Shown in pieces: positions 17,507 to 25,983 of a stretch of 64,000 bases of DNA. This stretch comes from Variovorax sp. J22G73 (GTDB lineage: Bacteria > Pseudomonadota > Gammaproteobacteria > Burkholderiales > Burkholderiaceae_C). The stretch lies in assembly GCF_030317035.1 (NCBI RefSeq), contig NZ_JASZYK010000016.1, positions 62,001 through 126,000 of the forward strand. The letters run 5' to 3'. The number at the start of each line of letters is the position of its first letter. Within the stretch, counting starts at the first letter, position 1. Position numbers and translations under genes: made by a program. The notes beneath the pieces were generated by a model. That model was not told where the DNA came from. It made no database searches and worked only from the letters and a program-made list of their open reading frames with translations.

Positions 17507-18637
17507 AGCGTCGGGGCCGGTGGGCAGGAAGGCATCGCCCGGCGTCAGCGGCGCATGGCGGTAGCTGGCCGGCGTGCGGCTGAGCTTCACCGGCGCGCCG
17601 ATGCCGCGGTAGCCGCCCGGCATGTCGACCACCATCTCGCGGTGCAGCGTGTGCGGGTGCTGCAGCGCGGCATCGACCGGCAGCACGGGCGCGGCGGGCA
17701 CGCCGGCGGCCATGAGTTGCTCGACCAGCGCGCGGCCGTCGAACGCGGCCATCGCGGCCTCCAGCTGCTGCTTGAGCCCGGCACGGTTCACCGAGCGCGC
17801 ACCGGCGCTGCGGTAGAGCGGGTCGTCCGACAGGGCGGGCAGGCCGATGCAGCGGCACAGGCTTGCGAACTGGCGGTCGTTGCCCACGGCGACGAACACG
17901 GGGTCGGTGCCGGTGGCGAGCGCGTCGTAGGGGTAGATGTTGGGGTGCGCGTTGCCGGTGCGGCGCGGCGCGGTGCCGTCCATGAACCAGTTGGCGGCAT
18001 GCGGGTGCAGCAGCGAAAGGCCGCTGTCGTACAGCGCGGCTTCCACGAACTGGCCGCGCCCGCTGCGGTTGCGCTCCTGCAGGGCGAGCAGCACGCCGAT
18101 GACGGCGTTCAGCCCGGTCACCATGTCGACCACCGGTAGGCCCACGCGCAGCGGGCCGCCGTCGGCCTCGCCGTTGATGCTCATGATGCCGGTCATGGCC
18201 TGCACGGCGGCGTCGTAGCCGGGCAGCGCCCCCAGCGGACCGTCGGCGCCAAAGCCCGACACGCGGCACCACACGAGCCGCGGAAAGCGTTGCGACAACG
18301 TCTCGTAGCCGATGCCCCAGCGTTCCATGGTGCCGGTCTTGAAGTTCTCGATGAGCACGTCGGCTTCGGCCACCAGCGCGAGCAGTGCGTCGCGGCCTTC
18401 TTCGGTCGAAAAGTCGAGGTGCTGCACGCGCTTGTTGCGGTTCAGCCCGTGGTAGTACGAGGCCACGCCTTCCTTGAAGGGCGGGCCCCAGGTGCGCGTG
18501 TCGTCGCCCTGCGGCGGCTCGACCTTGAGCACGTCGGCGCCATGGTCACCGAGGATCTGGCCGCAGTAGGGGCCGCCGAGGATGCGGGAGATGTCGAGGA
18601 CGCGGATGCCGGCGAGGGCGCCTTGGGGGTGGGTCAT
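17492..18637 (-). CDS. CaiB/BaiF family class III CoA-transferase
   Basis: A 381-residue enzyme that moves CoA between acyl groups in the cytoplasm. Family features are the N-terminal GIRVLDISRILGGPYCGQIL, the VLIENFKTGTMERWGIGYE element, and PGYDAAVQAMTGIM with the catalytic Asp at about 142, followed by the Gly-rich NGEADGGP loop. It is last of a minus-strand operon with a Bug receptor and an AidB-like acyl-CoA dehydrogenase. It could activate the acid that the Bug receptor captures and that the dehydrogenase then oxidises. The substrate is unknown. Confidence 0.9.
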   Translation of the reverse strand: MTHPQGALAGIRVLDISRILGGPYCGQILGDHGADVLKVEPPQGDDTRTWGPPFKEGVASYYHGLNRNKRVQHLDFSTEEGRDALLALVAEADVLIENFKTGTMERWGIGYETLSQRFPRLVWCRVSGFGADGPLGALPGYDAAVQAMTGIMSINGEADGGPLRVGLPVVDMVTGLNAVIGVLLALQERNRSGRGQFVEAALYDSGLSLLHPHAANWFMDGTAPRRTGNAHPNIYPYDALATGTDPVFVAVGNDRQFASLCRCIGLPALSDDPLYRSAGARSVNRAGLKQQLEAAMAAFDGRALVEQLMAAGVPAAPVLPVDAALQHPHTLHREMVVDMPGGYRGIGAPVKLSRTPASYRHAPLTPGDAFLPTGPDASTPH

Positions 18638-18671
18638 TGCTTGTGTTCCGTGATTTGCGTTGCGTTGCTTT

Positions 18672-18729
18672 GTTCAGGGCGGGTGAACAGGCCGCCGGGT
18701 CGTGGCCGATCAACGATCGCGCCCTGAAC
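18672..18729. repeat. Ten-base inverted repeat in operon spacer
   Basis: GTTCAGGGCG at 18672-18681 and its exact complement at 18720-18729 flank a 38-base centre, between the Bug gene and the CoA-transferase gene. There is no T-run, so it is not a standard terminator. It could fold in the mRNA to modulate expression of the second gene. Confidence 0.35.
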
Positions 18730-18742
18730 GACCACGGTCGAA

Positions 18743-19735
18743 TCAGTCCAGCTGCGCCCCGGACTTCTGCACCACGTCCTTCCACTTCACAGACTCCGTG
18801 CCAATGAACTGCCCGAGCTTCTGCGGCGAGGTATCGGCCGGCGCTTCCAGGCCTTGGGAGGCGAACATCTGCTTCACCTTGGGTGAGTTCAGCACCTCCG
18901 CGAACGCATGGTTGAGCTTGGCGATGCGGTCGGCGGGCGTGCCGGCCGGGGCGACGATGCCGAAGAACACGCTCACGTCGTAGCCCTTGTAGCCCTGCTC
19001 GGAAATCGTGGGCACGTCGGGCAGCGCCTGCGAGCGCGCGACGGTGGCCACGCCCAGCGCGCGCAGCTTGCCGGCCTTGACGTAGGGCAGGGCGGTGAGG
19101 ATGTCGGTGAAGGTCATGCTCACCTGGTTGCCCAGCAGGTCGTTGAGCGCGGGGCCCGTGCCCTTGTAGGGAATGTGCTGCAGGTCGGTGCCGGCCACGG
19201 AGTTGAAGAGCACGCCCGCCAGGTGCGACGACGCGCCGTTGCCCGACGAGGCGTAGCTGAGCTTGCCCGGGTTGGCCTTGGCATAGGCCACGAGCTCGGG
19301 CACGTTCTTCACCGGCAGCGCCGGGTTCACCACCAGGATGTTGGGCAGGTAGCCGACCTGGATGACGGGCGCGAAGCTCTTCACCGGGTCGTAGTTGATC
19401 TTGCGGTACAGGCTCTTGTTGATGGCCAGCGGGCCCGAGGTGCCGAACATGAGCGTGTGGCCGTCGGCCTCGGCGCGCGCGACGTACTCGGCGCCGATGT
19501 TGCCGCCCGCGCCGGCGCGGTTCTCCACGATCATGGGCTGGCCGAGGCGGTCCTTCATCTCGGCGGCCAGCGTGCGCGCCATGGCGTCGGTGGGACCGCC
19601 GGGCGGAAACGGAATGACCAGCGTGAGCGGCTTGGAGGGGAAGGCGTCGGCGGCTTGCGCGACGGGGAAAGCGGCGGGCAAGGCGTTGAGCACGGTGGCG
19701 GCACAGGCGGCCAGCAGGAAGGTCGAGCGTTTCAA
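18743..19735 (-). CDS. Bug-family (TctC-like) periplasmic receptor
   Basis: A 330-residue exported receptor. The signal peptide is MKRSTFLLAACAATVLNALPAAF. The family core is present: SKPLTLVIPFPPGGPTDAMAR, MIVENRAGAGGNIGAEYVAR, KLSYASSGNGASSHLAGVLF, HIPYKGTGPALNDLLGNQV and VAPAGTPADRI. It binds an organic acid in the periplasm. The position between an acyl-CoA dehydrogenase gene and a CoA-transferase gene links it to uptake of a carboxylic acid that is then converted to a CoA ester. No permease gene accompanies it. Confidence 0.92.
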   Translation of the reverse strand: MKRSTFLLAACAATVLNALPAAFPVAQAADAFPSKPLTLVIPFPPGGPTDAMARTLAAEMKDRLGQPMIVENRAGAGGNIGAEYVARAEADGHTLMFGTSGPLAINKSLYRKINYDPVKSFAPVIQVGYLPNILVVNPALPVKNVPELVAYAKANPGKLSYASSGNGASSHLAGVLFNSVAGTDLQHIPYKGTGPALNDLLGNQVSMTFTDILTALPYVKAGKLRALGVATVARSQALPDVPTISEQGYKGYDVSVFFGIVAPAGTPADRIAKLNHAFAEVLNSPKVKQMFASQGLEAPADTSPQKLGQFIGTESVKWKDVVQKSGAQLD

Positions 19736-19774
19736 GGGATGTCTCCGGTTCTTTGTGTGGGGCAGGGCAAAGGT

Positions 19775-21592
19775 TCAGGCGAGCGCCGCGTCGTTGCGGT
19801 CGGTGGTGGCGACCGCGGCGGCGTTCCAGTCCGCCGGCATGGCGTCGGGCGAGAGCGGGTCGCGCGGCAGCACGCGGTGCAGCAGCACCAGCTGCGACCA
19901 GCGCAGGCGTGGCGCGGAGCCGCTGTGCGCGGCCTCCCAGGCCATCGCGATGGCGCTGGTGCAGTGGTAGAGCGCGGAGGCGGCCTGGCGCGCGAGCACG
20001 TCGCCGCCTTCGCGCGCGGCGGTTTCGGTCAGCGCGGCGGCGCGCGCGAGCGCGTCGCGCAGGGCCTTGGCGTAGCCGGGGGCGAGGGCGAGGGCAAGAG
20101 CGTGGGCGCGGGCCGCGTCGTCGAGCAGCTTCTCGCAGTGCGCGCGCAGCACGGGCAGCGAGCCTTCTCGCTTCACCGCGCGAACCACGTCCAGCGCCAC
20201 GATGTTGCTGGTGCCTTCCCAGATCGAGCCCAGGTGGGCGTCGCGCACCAGCCGCGCGTCGCTCCACTCCTCGATGTAGCCGCAGCCGCCGCGCACTTCC
20301 ATCGCGTCGCCCGTCACCTTGCGCGCGTCGCGGCAGGCGCGGAACTTGATGAGCGGCGTGAGGATGCGCAGCAGCGCGTAGGCGTCCGGCTCGCCGGCGT
20401 CCGAACGCGCCAGCGCCAGCGCGGTCTGGCACACCATGGTGCGCGCCTGCTCGGCCGGCAGGCGCAGCTTGTCGAGCTGGCGCTGCATCAGCGGCATCTG
20501 CGCCAGCGTGCGGCCGAAGGCGCGGCGCTCGGACGCGATGAACTCGGCCTCGGCCACCGCGCGGCGCATCAGGCCCGCGGCGCGCACGCCGTTCGACAGG
20601 CGCGAGTTGTTGACCATGTCGGCCATCTGCACGAAGCCGCGGCCGGCCTCGCCCACCAGGTAAGCGATCGCGCCTTCGAGGCGGATCTCGCCGCTGGCCA
20701 TCGAGCGCGTGCCCAGCTTGTCCTTCAAACGGATGATGCGGTAGCGGTTGAGGCTGCCGTCGTCGAGCCGGCGCGGCAGCAGGAACAGCGACACGCCCTT
20801 CATGCCGGGCAAGCCGCCGGACGCATCGTCGGCGCGCGCCAGCACCATCGCGAAGTCGGCATCGGGGTTGGAGCAGAACCACTTGTCGCCCGTGAGGCGC
20901 CAGCTGCCGTCGGCCTCCTGGTGCGCGAGCGTGGCGGTGGCGGCAATGTCGGAGCCAGCGGCCTGCTCGGTCATGAACATCGCGCCCTGCGCCAGTTCGT
21001 CGAAGTCGAGCGAGGTCAGGCGCGGCAGGTACTTGGCGACCAGCTCGGGCGTGCCGAACTTCTTCAGCGTGCGCGTGAGCGAGTCGGTCATCGACACCGG
21101 GCAGCACAGGCCGAACTCGGCCTGCACGAACAGGTAGGTCAGCACGTATTTCACGAGCGGCGGCATCTTGCCCTGCCAGCCCAGCGTGTCGTCGCGGTGC
21201 GAAACGGCGGCCAGGCCGAACTCGCTGAGCGCGAGGCGTTCCATCTCGACATACGCCGGATGCTTGACGACCGTTTGCTCGTCCAGCCCGGTGCGCGTGC
21301 GCTGCTTCAGCGTGGGCGGGTTGCGGTCGGCGGTGCCGGCCAGCTCGTCGAGCAGGCCGCCCGCGAGGCCGCCCAGGCGCTCGAAGTGCGGCTGCATGTG
21401 GGCGCGCAGGTCGTCGGGCAGGTAGAGCGCGAGCAGGCCGTGCAGCTCGGTGTCGGTGCTGAAGAGGTTCTGGCCGTGGCGGTCGGGGATGGGGTGCGGC
21501 GCGATGGGTGCGGCTTGCGGCGCCGCATGCGCGCCGTGGGCAACGCGTGCAACGGGTGCAACGGGTGCAACGGGTGCAACTGGTTCTTGCAT
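19775..21592 (-). CDS. AidB-like acyl-CoA dehydrogenase
   Basis: A 605-residue FAD-dependent enzyme, longer than typical 380-residue acyl-CoA dehydrogenases, as in the AidB/DmdC-type subgroup. ATG at 21592 is preferred; one at 21619 is an alternative. Visible are MFMTEQAAGSDIAATAT (FAD and substrate binding), FCSNPDADFAMVLAR, ERRAFGRTLAQMPLMQRQLDKL, GGCGYIEEWSDARLVRDAHLGSIWEGTSNI near the active site, and a C-terminal helical extension. The N-terminus has a repeated VAP motif from a 9-base tandem repeat. It heads an operon with a Bug receptor and a CoA-transferase, so it probably dehydrogenates the imported acid as CoA ester. A DNA-repair role as proposed for AidB is not indicated. Confidence 0.85.
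   Translation of the reverse strand: MQEPVAPVAPVAPVARVAHGAHAAPQAAPIAPHPIPDRHGQNLFSTDTELHGLLALYLPDDLRAHMQPHFERLGGLAGGLLDELAGTADRNPPTLKQRTRTGLDEQTVVKHPAYVEMERLALSEFGLAAVSHRDDTLGWQGKMPPLVKYVLTYLFVQAEFGLCCPVSMTDSLTRTLKKFGTPELVAKYLPRLTSLDFDELAQGAMFMTEQAAGSDIAATATLAHQEADGSWRLTGDKWFCSNPDADFAMVLARADDASGGLPGMKGVSLFLLPRRLDDGSLNRYRIIRLKDKLGTRSMASGEIRLEGAIAYLVGEAGRGFVQMADMVNNSRLSNGVRAAGLMRRAVAEAEFIASERRAFGRTLAQMPLMQRQLDKLRLPAEQARTMVCQTALALARSDAGEPDAYALLRILTPLIKFRACRDARKVTGDAMEVRGGCGYIEEWSDARLVRDAHLGSIWEGTSNIVALDVVRAVKREGSLPVLRAHCEKLLDDAARAHALALALAPGYAKALRDALARAAALTETAAREGGDVLARQAASALYHCTSAIAMAWEAAHSGSAPRLRWSQLVLLHRVLPRDPLSPDAMPADWNAAAVATTDRNDAALA
21541..21580. repeat. Nine-base tandem repeat (CAACGGGTG type) in coding start
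   Basis: About 4.4 copies of CAACGGGTG (first copy CAACGCGTG), in frame within the N-terminal region of the acyl-CoA dehydrogenase gene, encoding VAP triplets. Multiples of three keep the frame, so copy-number change would alter only linker length. Confidence 0.8.
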
Positions 21593-21621
21593 GGCTTCTT
21601 GTCTCCTGGTTCGCCGCATTG

Positions 21622-21650
21622 TTGAAGCCCCGACGATCTGTGTCTAATAT
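21622..21650 (+). promoter_or_regulatory. Sigma-70-like promoter of the LysR gene
   Basis: TTGAAG at 21622-21627 and TAATAT at 21645-21650 with a 17-base spacer. The predicted transcription start is about 28 bases before the ATG at 21685. This 92-base gap also holds the promoter of the divergent operon, so LysR binding here could control both. Confidence 0.5.
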
Positions 21651-21684
21651 CGATTTGGTCTTGTTCTATTCGTTCTGACTATCC

Positions 21685-22593
21685 ATGGAACTGCGGCACC
21701 TGCGCTACTTCTCCGTGCTCGCCGAAGAGCTGCACTTCGGCCGCGCGGCGCGCCGCCTGTCGATCTCGCAGCCGCCTCTGTCGGTGGCGATCCGGCAGCT
21801 CGAAGAAACCGTGGGCGCGCGCCTGTTCGAGCGCAACAGCAAGGAGGTGCGACTCACCCCCGCCGGCGAGGCGCTGCGCATCTCGGCGCGGCGCGTGCTG
21901 CTGCAGGCCGAAGAGGCGGCCATCGAAGCGCGCGACGTGGCATTCGGCTCGGCGGGGCGGCTGCGCATCGGCTTCGTCGGCGCCATGCTGTACCGCGGAC
22001 TGCCGCAGGCGCTGCGCGCGTTCCAGGCGAAGCACCCGGCGGTGCGCATCACGCTGAGCGAGCTGAATTCGGGCGTGCAGATCACCGAGCTGCTGAACGA
22101 CCGGCTCGACCTGGGCTTTGCCCACACGCGCCGCGTGCCGCTGGAGCTGCAGCACCGGCTGCTGCTGTCGGAGCCCTTCGTGGCCTGCGTGCCGGCCGGC
22201 CATGCGCTGGCGCGCAAGCGCGTGCTGGCGCCGATGGACCTGCGCGACCAGCCCTTCGTGCTGTTCTCGCGCGAGGCTTCACCGGACTATCACGAGCGCA
22301 TCCTGTCGATCTGCGCCGACGCGGGCTTCCTGCCCGAGGTGCGGCACGAGGTGCGCCACTGGCTGGCCGTGGTGTCGCTGGTGTCGCAGGGCCTGGGCGT
22401 GGCGCTGGTGCCGCAGGCGATGCGCCATTCGGCGCTGCGCGGCGCGGTGTTCAGGCCGCTGGACCGGCCGGTGGCGCAGTCGGAGGCCTATGGCATCTGG
22501 CGCAACGGGCCGGCGAACGTGCTGGTCGAGCGCTTGCTGCAGGGCGTGGCCGACAGCATCGCGGCAGGGCAGCAGGCCCCGCTGCAGCCCTAG
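21685..22593 (+). CDS. LysR-family transcriptional regulator
   Basis: A 302-residue regulator. The N-terminal winged helix is standard: MELRHLRYFSVLAEELHFGR, then RLSISQPPLSVAIRQLEETVG and LFERNSKEVRLTPAG. The effector-binding part follows (RLRIGFVGAMLYRGLPQALR, LDLGFAHTRRVPLE, QGLGVALVPQAMR), of the BenM/CatM-like subtype that responds to aromatic or dicarboxylic acids. It is divergent from the acyl-CoA dehydrogenase/Bug/CoA-transferase operon and probably activates it in response to the imported acid or its CoA ester. Its end overlaps the kinase gene by four bases. Confidence 0.92.
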   Translation: MELRHLRYFSVLAEELHFGRAARRLSISQPPLSVAIRQLEETVGARLFERNSKEVRLTPAGEALRISARRVLLQAEEAAIEARDVAFGSAGRLRIGFVGAMLYRGLPQALRAFQAKHPAVRITLSELNSGVQITELLNDRLDLGFAHTRRVPLELQHRLLLSEPFVACVPAGHALARKRVLAPMDLRDQPFVLFSREASPDYHERILSICADAGFLPEVRHEVRHWLAVVSLVSQGLGVALVPQAMRHSALRGAVFRPLDRPVAQSEAYGIWRNGPANVLVERLLQGVADSIAAGQQAPLQP

Positions 22594-23624
22594 GCGTACA
22601 GGGGCTCTTCCGCCATCTGCTCGCACTGGTCTTCGAGCACCAGGATCTGCCCCTTCCAGTAGTCGCTGGAGCCGAACCACGGAAAGTTGATCGGGAAGAT
22701 CGGGTCTTCCCAGCGCCGCGCCAGCCACGCGCTGTAGTGAATGAGCCGCAGCGTGCGCAGCGGCTCGATCAGCGCCAGCTCGCGCCGGTCGAACTCGCGG
22801 AACTGCTCGTAGCCGTCGAGCAGGCCCGACAGCTGCGAGGTGCGCTGCGCGCGGTCGCCCGACAGCAGCATCCAAAAGTCCTGCACGGCGAAGCCGGTGC
22901 GCGCGTCGTCCAGGTCGACGAAGTGCGGGCCGCCGCCGGGGCGGTCGGTGGGCGTCCACAGGATGTTGCCGGGGTGCACGTCGCCGTGCAGGCGCAGCTT
23001 GCGGGGCTTGAAGTCGGAGGCCGGCGGCTGCAGCGCGAGGGCCGTGGCGCGCACCATGTCCAGCGCTTCGTTGCACATCTTTTCCCAGTCGCGCTGCATG
23101 TCGAGCGGGATCTTGTCGTTCTCCAGCAGCCAGTCGCGCGAGTCGAGGCCGAAGGTCTGCAGGTCGAGCGCGGGGCGGGCCTCGAAAGGCTTGGCGCTGC
23201 CCACGGTGTGGATGCGCGCCAGGAAGCGGCCGACCCATTCGAGCACCTCGAAGTTGTCGAGCTCGGGCGCGCGGCCACCGCGGTACGGGCTCACGCTGAA
23301 CGCGAAGCCGGCGTGGTGGTGCAGCGTCTTGCCTTCGAAGGCCAGCGGCGGCACGGCCGGCACTTCGCCGGCGGCCAGTTCGAGCGAGAAGCCGTGCTCT
23401 TCGAGAATTTCGGCGTCGCTCCAGCGGCCGGGGCGGTAGAACTTGACGACGACCGCGCTGCGGTCTTCCAGGTAGACCTGGTACACGCGGTTCTCATAGG
23501 AGTTCAGGCCGGTGAGCCGGCCGTCGCCGTACAGGCCGAGCGTCGCGAGCGCGTCGAGCACCACGTCGGGCGTGAGGCTCTCGTAAGGATGGTTGTTCGC
23601 GGGCGCTGCAGAGGAAAGGGTCAT
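22590..23624 (-). CDS. srkA: SrkA/YihE stress-response protein kinase
   Basis: A 344-residue kinase of the aminoglycoside-phosphotransferase fold that counters envelope stress and programmed death in E. coli. Visible are the N-terminal NSYENRVYQVYLEDRSAVVVK (with nucleotide-binding Lys near residue 61), KFYRPGRWSDAEILEEHGF, the catalytic loop HGDVHPGNILW (Asp215, Asn220) and the metal-binding FVDLDDA (Asp237). Length and order match the E. coli protein of about 330 residues. It stands alone between two convergent or tandem single genes; no regulator is evident. Confidence 0.93.
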   Translation of the reverse strand: MTLSSAAPANNHPYESLTPDVVLDALATLGLYGDGRLTGLNSYENRVYQVYLEDRSAVVVKFYRPGRWSDAEILEEHGFSLELAAGEVPAVPPLAFEGKTLHHHAGFAFSVSPYRGGRAPELDNFEVLEWVGRFLARIHTVGSAKPFEARPALDLQTFGLDSRDWLLENDKIPLDMQRDWEKMCNEALDMVRATALALQPPASDFKPRKLRLHGDVHPGNILWTPTDRPGGGPHFVDLDDARTGFAVQDFWMLLSGDRAQRTSQLSGLLDGYEQFREFDRRELALIEPLRTLRLIHYSAWLARRWEDPIFPINFPWFGSSDYWKGQILVLEDQCEQMAEEPLYA

Positions 23625-23657
23625 GCGGCGATTGTCGCCACACGGCGCCCGCCGGGC

Positions 23658-24782
23658 TCAGGCGCTCACGGGTTGTTTGTAAAGAGAAAGGACATGGCCC
23701 GTGCGCGGGTCGCCCTTGCCTTCGAGCACCTGCGCGTAGGCGGCGGTGACCGCGTCGCCGCCATGGTGATGCGTGGCGTGCAGCCACGGATTCTTCGCAT
23801 CGCTCACCGTGGCCATGAACGCGTGCCAGGCCGCGACCATGCGCCGGCCGAATTCCTCGGCGCCCCATTCGGCGGTGCGCTTCTTGATCTGCGCGGGCGC
23901 GAAGAACAGCGTGGCGCGCGGACCAGCCAGGTCTTTGCCCGCGCCCTTGGCCGCCAGCTGCTCGACGTGCGTGCCGCCGATGGAGCTGCTGTACTTCAGG
24001 TTCGTGAAGCGCTCGTGGATGGCGTTGCGCAGCGCGCCGTTGCCCGCGAAGTCGATGTACACGCAGGGCGTGTCCGCGTCGAGCGCCGAGAGGGCGTCGT
24101 AGGTCAGCACGCGGTCGTAGCAGCCCAGGCTTTCGCAGAAGGCGACGTTGGCGGGCGAGGTCAGGCCGATCACCTCGATGCCTTCGCCCTGGTGCCGCTG
24201 GTGCAGCTGGAACGCCGTGCCGTAGGCCGTCTTGCTCGACGCGCTCGACAGCAGCATGGTCTTCGCGCCGAAGAAATCGTTGTCGGCCATGAAGTCGTCG
24301 ATCAGCCACGAGGTGATGAACAGCGGGCGCAGCAGCGACTGCGTGTCTTCGGTGCCGGCCGTGTACAGCGGGTCGCTCGCGCAGCGGAAGTACTGGTTGT
24401 AGACGGCCGGCAGCGCCGCGCGGTGCTCGGCCATGTCGGTGAAGCGCTCGGGCGACAGCCGCCCGGGGCTCAGCACCGCGCTGGAGGCCATCGGCCAGTA
24501 GCCGTACAGCCGCTCGCCCACCGCCACGCCCGGGTGCAGCGACTGCACCACGCTGGCGAAGCCCCACACCGGAATGCTGCCCCAGCCTTCTTCGCCCGTC
24601 GGGTAGAACTGCCAGTAGCTCATGGCGTCGCCGAAGGCCGCGTAGGTGATGTTGTTCGAGGTGAGCGCAAAGCTGTCGATGCGCACCCGCACCTGGCCGT
24701 CGGCCAGGGCTTCGTCGGTGGCGGTGTGCAGGCGCGTGGTGGCGAGCTGGTCTTTGCGAACGAGGAGGCTGGTCGTGCTCAT
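23658..24782 (-). CDS. DUF2855 family protein
   Basis: A 374-residue cytoplasmic protein of the DUF2855 family. The fold resembles medium-chain reductases in its first 130 residues (GQVRVRIDSFALTSNNITYA, AFGDAMSYWQFYP, IPVWGFASVVQS). Then come a Rossmann-like region (KTMLLSSASSKTAYGTAFQL, VIGLTSPANVAFCESLGCYD) and YIDFAGNGALRNAI. No zinc-ligand pattern is seen. The activity is not established. It is followed downstream by srkA but separated from ohr by a terminator, so it has its own promoter in 24783-24906. Confidence 0.85.
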   Translation of the reverse strand: MSTTSLLVRKDQLATTRLHTATDEALADGQVRVRIDSFALTSNNITYAAFGDAMSYWQFYPTGEEGWGSIPVWGFASVVQSLHPGVAVGERLYGYWPMASSAVLSPGRLSPERFTDMAEHRAALPAVYNQYFRCASDPLYTAGTEDTQSLLRPLFITSWLIDDFMADNDFFGAKTMLLSSASSKTAYGTAFQLHQRHQGEGIEVIGLTSPANVAFCESLGCYDRVLTYDALSALDADTPCVYIDFAGNGALRNAIHERFTNLKYSSSIGGTHVEQLAAKGAGKDLAGPRATLFFAPAQIKKRTAEWGAEEFGRRMVAAWHAFMATVSDAKNPWLHATHHHGGDAVTAAYAQVLEGKGDPRTGHVLSLYKQPVSA

Positions 24783-24906
24783 GGTGAAGCTCCGGCAGTG
24801 GATGTGCCCGCGACGTTAGCCAAGCTCGGTGAAAGGCGCTACCGCGCGGGGCGTTTCGGCGTCACCCGTGAGACAACGGTGGACGTCGGCAGGCGTCGGC
24901 ACGCGC

Positions 24907-24935
24907 AAAAAAAGGCGGCCCGTTGCCGGGCCGCC
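24907..24935 (-). terminator. Rho-independent terminator of the ohrR-ohr transcript
   Basis: A perfect 9-base stem (GGCGGCCCG with its complement at 24927-24935) and 4-base loop. On the minus strand it is followed by seven T residues (A-run at 24907-24913). It starts 24 bases after the ohr stop codon. Confidence 0.93.
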
Positions 24936-24958
24936 TTCTTGTGTGCCGAACGGGGCGA

Positions 24959-25384
24959 TCAGGCGATCGTCAGTTCGACGTCGATGTTGCCGCGCGTGGC
25001 GTTCGAGTACGGGCACACCTGGTGGGCGGTGTCGACCAGCTTCTGCTTGGCTTCCGCATCGAGGCCCGGCAGCGTGATGGCCAGCTTCACGGCGATGCCG
25101 TAGGCGGCGCCGCCGTTCGTCGGGCCGAGGGAAACGCTGGAGTCGATGGCGACGTCTTCAGGCACCTTCACGCCGATCTTCGGGCCCACGGCCTTCATCG
25201 CACCGATGAAGCAGGCGGCGTAGCCGACCGCGAACAGCTGTTCGGGGTTGGTGCCGGGCTTGCCGGAGCCGGGCGAGCTCAGCTTGACGTCGATGGCGCC
25301 GTCGCTGGACTTGCCTGCGCCGTCACGGCCGCCGACGGTGTGGGCTTCTGCGGTGTAGAGCACTTTGTCGAGCTTGGTGGTCAT
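24959..25384 (-). CDS. ohr: Organic hydroperoxide resistance protein Ohr
   Basis: A 141-residue thiol peroxidase that reduces organic and fatty-acid hydroperoxides. The start ATG at 25384 follows AAGGAA. Both active-site cysteines are present: Cys58 in VGYAACFIGAMK and Cys124 in VCPYSNATRGN, together with Arg20 (VGGRDG) and Glu48 (NPEQLFAVGYA). The end NIDVELTIA is typical. It lies 56 bases behind ohrR with no terminator or operator between them, so the two are probably one transcript controlled by the OhrR operator at 25914. Confidence 0.97.
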   Translation of the reverse strand: MTTKLDKVLYTAEAHTVGGRDGAGKSSDGAIDVKLSSPGSGKPGTNPEQLFAVGYAACFIGAMKAVGPKIGVKVPEDVAIDSSVSLGPTNGGAAYGIAVKLAITLPGLDAEAKQKLVDTAHQVCPYSNATRGNIDVELTIA

Positions 25385-25440
25385 GGTGATTTCCTTTGGT
25401 GAAGTGAGGAAGGGACGGGGGTGGACACGGCCGCGCGGGT

Positions 25441-25896
25441 TCACGCGGCTTTCTTGATGCGGTCGCGCAGCGTCTGGATCTGCTGCGTGAGCGCAATGAG
25501 TTCCGGCACCGAGCATTCGGTGGCGGCCATGAGGCAGGCGGGCACGTCGGCCGCCTTGGTCTTCAGCTTGCGGCCCGCGGCCGTGAGCGTGATGTGCACG
25601 CGCCGCTCGTCGGCCACGTCGCGCACGCGCGCCACGTAGCCGTTGGCCTCGAGCCGCTTGAGCAGCGGCGTGAGCGTGCCCGAGTCGAGCGACAGCAGCT
25701 CGCCGAGCGCGGAGACCGTGGGGCCGTCCTGCTCCCACAGGGCGAGCATGACGAGGTATTGCGGGTACGTGAGCTGGAGCTTTTCGAGCGCGGGCTTGTA
25801 CAGGCGCGTCATGGCCAGCGAGGCGGAATACACCGCGAAGCACAGCTGGTTGTCCAGCTTGAGCATTTCGTCGTGGGGGGCCGGGGTGGAGCGCAT
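25441..25896 (-). CDS. ohrR: OhrR, MarR-family peroxide sensor (two-Cys type)
   Basis: A 151-residue repressor. ATG at 25896 is chosen; ATG at 25866 would also work. The sensing cysteine is Cys19 in LDNQLCFAVYSAS. The winged helix runs through YPQYLVMLALWEQDGPTVS and LSLDSGTLTPLLKRLE, with DERRVHITLT as the wing. Two further cysteines (about 121 and 128, ACLMAATEC) suggest the two-Cys mechanism of Xanthomonas OhrR, in which a disulfide releases DNA. An AT-rich palindrome lies just upstream and would be the autoregulatory site. Confidence 0.94.
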   Translation of the reverse strand: MRSTPAPHDEMLKLDNQLCFAVYSASLAMTRLYKPALEKLQLTYPQYLVMLALWEQDGPTVSALGELLSLDSGTLTPLLKRLEANGYVARVRDVADERRVHITLTAAGRKLKTKAADVPACLMAATECSVPELIALTQQIQTLRDRIKKAA

Positions 25897-25913
25897 GGGC
25901 TGAAGTGTAGCGA

Positions 25914-25926
25914 GCAATTGAATTGC
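25914..25926 (-). promoter_or_regulatory. OhrR operator
   Basis: A perfect palindrome GCAATTGAATTGC, matching the known OhrR box core (CAATT, then AATTG), 18 bases upstream of the ohrR start. A TATATT -10-like hexamer on the minus strand (25931-25936) lies just before it, so bound OhrR would block the start region. Confidence 0.75.
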
Positions 25927-25983
25927 GTGCAATATAAATCGAAAGCTTCTGTTTCAGCGAGTCCAGCGGCCTGGCCGCTGAGG

